A stretch of 64,000 bases of DNA from positions 1-64,000 of the forward strand of contig JAURVB010012901.1 of NCBI GenBank assembly GCA_033002965.1. The letters are read 5' to 3'. The translations under genes were made by a program, and so were the position numbers. The notes below the pieces were generated by a model. It saw only the letters and a list, made by a program, of their open reading frames with translations. It was not told the DNA's origin and did no database searches. Positions 58,331 through 64,000 of the stretch are shown one piece after another (position 1 is the stretch's first letter; each line of letters begins with the position of its first letter). This DNA is from Piper betle. Its lineage: Eukaryota > Streptophyta > Magnoliopsida > Piperales > Piperaceae.

Positions 58331-59729
58331 TGATATCAGCCTCTTTCTTAAGCTGGTTATATAAGTACGCACATTTTTACAAATTTGAGGAATAAGAGTG
58401 TGAGCAGTATGGAGATATGTATGGATCGCACTAGTACTACTTCAAACCATGAGGTAGTGCAGTGTATGATGGTACTGTGTAATGTAGTACATTTTGGAAT
58501 ATGTGGCACTAACTTAATTGTTCTTTTAGCCACTCGAGTACCATGGCGGGTGATATAGAAAGTGTGAGGGCATAAGCACTGTATGTATATATATGAATAT
58601 GATTATGAGTCGTGCATGCAAGCCGACAATTGCTTAAGTACGTTTGCTTACCGCCCAGTGTGAGGCTATCTTGAAGTTTCATAACTTTTCGTGGGTAATG
58701 GAATACCCATTTGCCAGAGTGTATTAGTTATTTTTCAGACTAGTAACATTCGTTGCTGACAGTTTTATTGTAATATATGTAGGTTTTGCAAATCCTGAGT
58801 TAACTTTGGTGGGAAGATATATAAATGCTACACACGCTTGAGCTGAACGCAGTATTTACTTTGTTCCATTTATTTATTGTTGATGTGTTTTGATGCTTAT
58901 TTGACAACGTCGTCCATTCTCATGACACCAAGACAATTTTAGTGACTACGCTGGAGCACTTGCCCATCTTTTGCATGCCACTACATTAGTCCTTCCTCGA
59001 CATGGTGCACATTGTGGAAAGAGTCAACATAAATGACACTAGTAGGGAGCTTAGAGTATGGAGATACTCAGATAGTTTTTTCGCAAATGAGCTTGGACCA
59101 TCGAGTACTTTAAACAGATCCATTAGGCATCTTCCGAGGTCTACAGTAGGGAACATAGACCTGCAGACCAATCATTGTGGTTGAAGGATGTGGTTATGAT
59201 AGTGGAGCCACTAAGCTACTTGGAGCACAAATAAGAGTTTGGACAGATGACTTGAAATGGACCACTTCTAAGAGAAAGTAAATGAGGATGAGTAGTGGGG
59301 TGGATCTACAGTCCCATGGTCACTTCACCGCCTTCCCTACTTCCACTAGTGTATGTATGTCCAAAGAATATTGTTGGCTACTCTTCAACGGACAGAATCA
59401 TGAACATACCAAGGATGAGCAAGATGACCTTCAACTATAGATTTAGGTGGTTGACCAGGTATCACTCGATCTACCAGGGCTAGATCAGTGATGGCCGTTG
59501 AGAACCATTCAGTGTTTGTCTAAGCAGTCACCCCAAGATTTTAGGAGATACATGTAGGCTCAGTGTTGGGCCACTATTGTACATGTCACCCCTGCGATCC
59601 AGACCCCTCCAGATTAGATAGCATGGTTGGAAATCCCCTCTAGGAAGATTGACACATGGAGATGAACACGCCATAGATAGCAATGGTTTCTCGATGTACT
59701 TGATCAGGATCAGACTTCAGCATCTAGAT

Positions 59730-59950
59730 AGCACAACCACCACCCGAGTAGCACAACCACCGTCCGAGTAGCACAACCGTTGTCCGAGGAGAACAACCAC
59801 CATCTGAGTAGCACAACCGCCATCCGACGAGAACAACCATTGTTTGTAATGCACAATCACCGACCCCGATGCACTACCACCGACCAAATGTGCACACTAC
59901 CATTTGTGAAACACAACCACCGTCCGTATATTGCGCTATCACCAACCGAG
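59730..59950 (+). repeat. 20-bp tandem array in element L
   Basis: Eleven or so units of AGCACAACCACCGTCCGAGT type. The first five are exactly 20 bp apart; copies decay toward the right. On plus it reads as a Thr/Pro-rich or Gln/Pro-rich peptide interrupted by stops. Confidence 0.88.
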
Positions 59951-62430
59951 TGAGTAGTTCTAGTGGAAATAAGGGCCAACTAGTTACCTTACCCTACAGG
60001 AGGACAACTACTTGAGGATTTTCTTAGCTTTGCATGGAGGACTGCATGTCACAGCATTGAGAGCAGAGTTGGTTTAGAGATTGAGGACAAGATACAGCTA
60101 TGGTAACATTAACCAAATAAAGGAAAGTTGGCACAGTTGAATTATTTTGATGTGATGGTACATGATTGACTTCACTAGCTATCTTGCATACAATATCCTT
60201 GACTTGACATTCTTGGGTCACATGTATGTTGCAAGATAGTATAAGTGATAGTCTTATAGGTATCATGAGACAACGTTCATGACAGTCATCAAATGGATGT
60301 GTACGGACAGAGTTAGGGAATATGATAGTATGATATCCAAATGGGATAACTACGGTGGCCAAATTGTTCAGTCAGTGTAACAGCATACATGTTACCCATA
60401 GCCAGGGTTCCATAGAACAAATGGTTAGCAAATGATTAGATACGTGGTTTAACTGATTTAAAGTTTGGCCTAGATAGAGAGAGATATTCAACTCATTTTA
60501 CAATTTTGGCATAGTTGATGGGTTTAGTGAGGGAGCATCGATTAGGGAAATATTGTTTTCCTTGTGTTTCACTAGCACGATTATGTTCATACCTTGAGCC
60601 ATAAGATTTAGCCCTTGTCCCGAGTATAGGAGGTCCTTCGTGGTACTATTTAGGACTTACAATGCAGGTAGCCGATAGCAGACTAGTCTAGAGGAGACAA
60701 CTTCACCCCATTTTAGGACCAACATAGATAAGGACTTCAGTCAGACCATACCACGCTGATCAGATAGAGGGATACCAGTGTATTCTCATCTTAACTGATA
60801 TCTTTTCTTAAGAGTCTACCACAATGGTAGTAGTTATGTGAGTTAAGATTAATGCTATAAATAAGTATGGGAAGGCAGGCTACACACCACTGAAGATCGG
60901 ACAAGACACTCTCAAGCCTCAATCGAGTCCCCATAGACTCGAGGAGAGATAGTGGTTCTTTAGGTCATTTGAACCCCATCTATTTAGAAGTGCGTGACTA
61001 GTACGGTATCAAGAACCACATGCCTACTATTAGTGTATTAAACTAGAGCCACTTAGGAGCCGTCTCTTATACATGTCATTGATTGGCTATTCCATAGGCT
61101 GGCCACCTATGGTGGAGTTCAATCATGATGTTCTTAGAAACATGTCCACAGACCTACCTATATTTTTTTGCCACTCAGTATCCGATATGGAGTTTTTCCC
61201 TTACCCTTATGACTCAGACAAAGACCCTCATTACATACCTAGTAGGATTTTCTCAACTTTGTGTACTCTCCCATCACCCCTGATGTCAGACTATATGAGG
61301 ATGAGTCACTTCATAGTTAGCGTCGTAGAGTAGCATGACTAGTTTTCATGAGAGATCCATTCACTTGGCATGTGACCAGAGATATTGGACTGAGCCGAGC
61401 CTTACCCAAGTATGTTCACACTCACCATTCTTGATATATTGGTCATACTATCTATTTTTTCAGATGGTTGAGATGAATAGACATTGACCAGTGCACCTAC
61501 CATAGATTAGATGCAGACTCCATAGTTCCAAGCAGAGTATGCTTTCATACTACTTGAGACACGCTGTACATGTACATGTGTTCTAACCTTCAGTCCATCA
61601 TAGAGAGCCTCTTCAGCAGTAGTTAGTGGTATTATAGATAATTACAAGAACCATGGCACACAGTAGAGTCATAGTAGCTGTCCTTGTTCTATTATAAAAT
61701 AGAGTGAGATATTTGATTTACGACCAAGTCAGCTAAGACCTAGTGAGCTGTCCCATTCCTCTTATAGGGACACTTGAGTGTTTGACCTAGACTGGAGATA
61801 GTGAGCCATAGAAATCATTAGCATATACCTTTACTTGGTACTAGAGTCCACCATATGCTAGTAGGACTTGTAGGACACCCTTGTATAGTCGTAGAACATG
61901 GAGTAGAGTGCGTTGAGGGTACACTTAGTGGACCTATCGTATTGATGAGGATCAGAGAGACATAGGTAGATGGTAGGCCGCATTCCTCGCACTGATATAG
62001 TTTTTCCTAATGTAGTTTAGACTAATACCCTTATAGTAATCTAGAGTACTTGCTCGACTACCTAGTAGACCTTCGGGGTGAGCTTATGGTTTTCCCGCTA
62101 AGGTCATTGCATTTTAGTCTCCATAGGTTGTAGTGACCCTATGAGTTAGTCCAACAAGATGATTCGAGCATATATGGTCAGTGCAGACAGATGATTCTAG
62201 CATGTATGACATGTTTTTCTAGATGATTCGAGCACATGTAGTCTGCCCAACTAGATTAGTAAAGAGCTAGTGAGCTTCATCAGCGTTTAGAGATCTAGCT
62301 TCATGTTGGTATGTTTGGACCTTGTACAACTAACTTTCAAGGGAGAGCTACAAGTTTGTCAGCAAGATGACATCTTCAATTTAGTCCATTGAATGCAGTT
62401 GATGTAAGAAATTTTGAGGGCGGAATTTTT

Positions 62431-62445
62431 ATAAGGAGGAAAGGT
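62431..62445 (+). other. Polypurine tract of element L
   Basis: ATAAGGAGGAAAGGT directly before TGTAAAACC of the 3' LTR. Confidence 0.75.
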
Positions 62446-64000
62446 TGTAAAACCTAGTTTTAGCGACTTTAGTTTTGTCCATTTTGGGCAATCTCAAGTC
62501 AGTTCGAGCAAGCTCGAGCCATACTAGTTTTCAGATTATGTAGTATGGGCCCAGGATGGCCATATGAGCATGTTATAGTGGCTGAAGATGCCTGACATGC
62601 AGATGATAAGATCATGAGTTATCAGTGTATACTGAAGTATATAGATTTTGTTGTATATTTAGCCAGGATTATAGGCCTAGAATTAGGCTGTTGCAGCATT
62701 TAATATCCGTTTGGGATTTTTTTTGGTATCTCATTGCATGCATCACAAGGACTTTAAACCATCAGATTGTGCCCCATGGTCCCAACTCGATTGCGTTTAA
62801 GGTTTCAAGGCTCATTTACCCTTCCTCGCCTCGATTCCCACCCATAGAGTCAATTTCAGGACTCGAGTTAGCTTTGAGTTCGGACGGTCTCGATCCAAAC
62901 TTTCCGTCCATATGTATAATGTATGTACCTATAGGTAGCCCCACTAGGCCACGAGTTGTTAGATGTCCAGATCTTGCCACATGGAAAGATTTGAGCCGTC
63001 CACTTAACTTTATCTTCACCCATTGATTTCCAGAGGTTCCACGATTTTGAAATTTTCCACTATTACGCTGCCGCCACTTCGGCTCACCACGGGCGTGATC
63101 CCTGCCCTCCTCCGGCCACCGCATCATTACGGTCATGACCATCTCGCGGCCGGCTACCAGTTCATACCGATCAACTCCACCGGAGCCACTACAGGAGCTG
63201 CCGGCGAGGGTGTTTTCAGACTCGTTTTCCGCTGCTATCGCCACCCTTTTGGGTAATTTTGCCACCGGCAAGTGTCCTTTGAGGAAGCCGACCACCCTAA
63301 CGGCTTCCCCTCCCCGAGATCTACATTTTGAGGCCACCCATTACCATCATTGCGGCCATGATCACCGCCGCCAGCATCACCGTACCTGAAGGCAATTTGC
63401 CCCTTTTCATGCCATTTTTCGGCCGACCAGCTGCTGGACTCCTTCAACCGTCGCCACCATCATGTTCCCCGTCCTCCCTCTTTCGATCGCGACCAATGGC
63501 AGCCTCCGCCTTGCCGCCGTGGCCATATTCCGGCAACGGGCACCGCTCACCTGGCCGGCCCACTCACCCGTGTCCCGCTTGTGTCTGTGTCCGCATCCGC
63601 CCGCCCTGACCACGTCCAACTGCCCGTGGCCACATCCGCCTTCTCCTGCCTGTGTCTGCCAGCCCATATCCATGTCATGTCCATCCGCCTAGCTGACCCA
63701 GCCCAGTAGTTTATTTAACCTAGACCATGTGGACTCAGCCCAATTTATTGTGGTTTAGCTCGATTCTGTTCGGTTCAGCTTAGTTTTAGCCTATTTTCGA
63801 CCGTTTCTCGACCATTTTTGATAATTTGTGAACCCTTACATTAGTTTCCATGCATATTTATATGATTTAGCATGATTGGATGTTATGATGATTTTTCTTT
63901 ATTTATTGTTTTATTTAATTATTTATTCATTATTATTTATTTATTTTTAATATATGTTTATAATATATGATAAATGTTTACATGATTATTTCTTATTATT
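62446..64000 (+). mobile_element. 3' LTR of element L, cut by the window end
   Basis: Matches the 5' LTR from 56017 at roughly 80-85% by eye over the 1.55 kb available, which implies an old insertion. Frames of up to 173 codons in the C-rich part (62,816-63,692) exist in several phases on both strands and do not keep the same frame in the 5' LTR, so they are not taken as genes. Confidence 0.75.

Larger units (their letters stand above)
58331..62445 (+). mobile_element. Internal region of element L, heavily decayed
   Basis: About 4.1 kb between the two LTRs. No frame exceeds ~112 codons and I could not recognise gag, protease, RT or integrase motifs on either strand, so this is either very old or non-coding. 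It contains the 20-bp array at 59,730-59,950 and three copies of an AGATGATTCGAGCA-type motif at 62,158-62,250. The pre-LTR sequence (GGCGGAATTTTTATAAGGAGGAAAGG) is typical for Ty3/gypsy 3' ends. Confidence 0.55.

Noticed and set aside
62816..63692. Overlapping frames of up to 173 codons in LTR L
   Set aside because: They occur on both strands in a C-rich segment and are not maintained in the sister LTR at 56,690-57,280.

Overview
The window comes from a large, repeat-rich flowering-plant nuclear genome. The evidence is long-LTR Ty3/gypsy retrotransposons with a C-terminal chromodomain (Tekay/Del clade), a plant-type ANTH-domain clathrin-assembly gene with one intron, initiator-tRNA-Met primer sites and a 464-bp TRIM. 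The single gene has a GC-rich first exon, which is common in monocots, but I cannot name a species. No prokaryotic features are present.

Layout. 1-15,932: a minus-strand Tekay element (A) with a degenerate IN-chromodomain part and an open RT-RNase H part. It is split by a 6.57-kb plus-strand solo LTR (B, 5356-11927, TSD GTCAG). Its 5' LTR is split by a 1.37-kb solo LTR (12694-14062, TSD GGTGG). Another solo-type LTR end (1-967) lies in its 3' LTR. 15,933-31,748: unassigned DNA, a decayed minus element (D), an LTR holding a TRIM, and two plus-strand Tekay elements (C and E) fused through a ~1.04-kb tandem duplication. 31,749-37,700: a gene island with a CACTA-like remnant, AT-rich intergenic DNA, the ANTH gene (34573-36592) and a G-rich island with a tight hairpin. 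37,700-55,585: nested minus-strand Tekay pieces (LTR G, element F, LTR K, element H) and the 3' end of a plus element (I). 55,586-64,000: an older, unrelated LTR element (L) whose 3' LTR runs off the window.

The Tekay LTRs share their outer parts but differ in one central slot. That slot holds a 29/88-bp higher-order repeat, a 33-bp repeat, a 63/45-bp composite with ~171-bp period, or a non-tandem module. In LTR B the slot and its downstream block are present three times in tandem, which explains its size. All five copies that retain both gag and RT parts lack the stretch between mid-gag and RT (expected to hold the CCHC knuckle and protease). Their left breakpoints differ while the right one is nearly constant.

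The only gene I consider functional is the clathrin adaptor. Everything else is retrotransposon sequence, satellite-like repeats or featureless AT-rich DNA. Calls rest on reading motifs and repeats by eye, with no database search.
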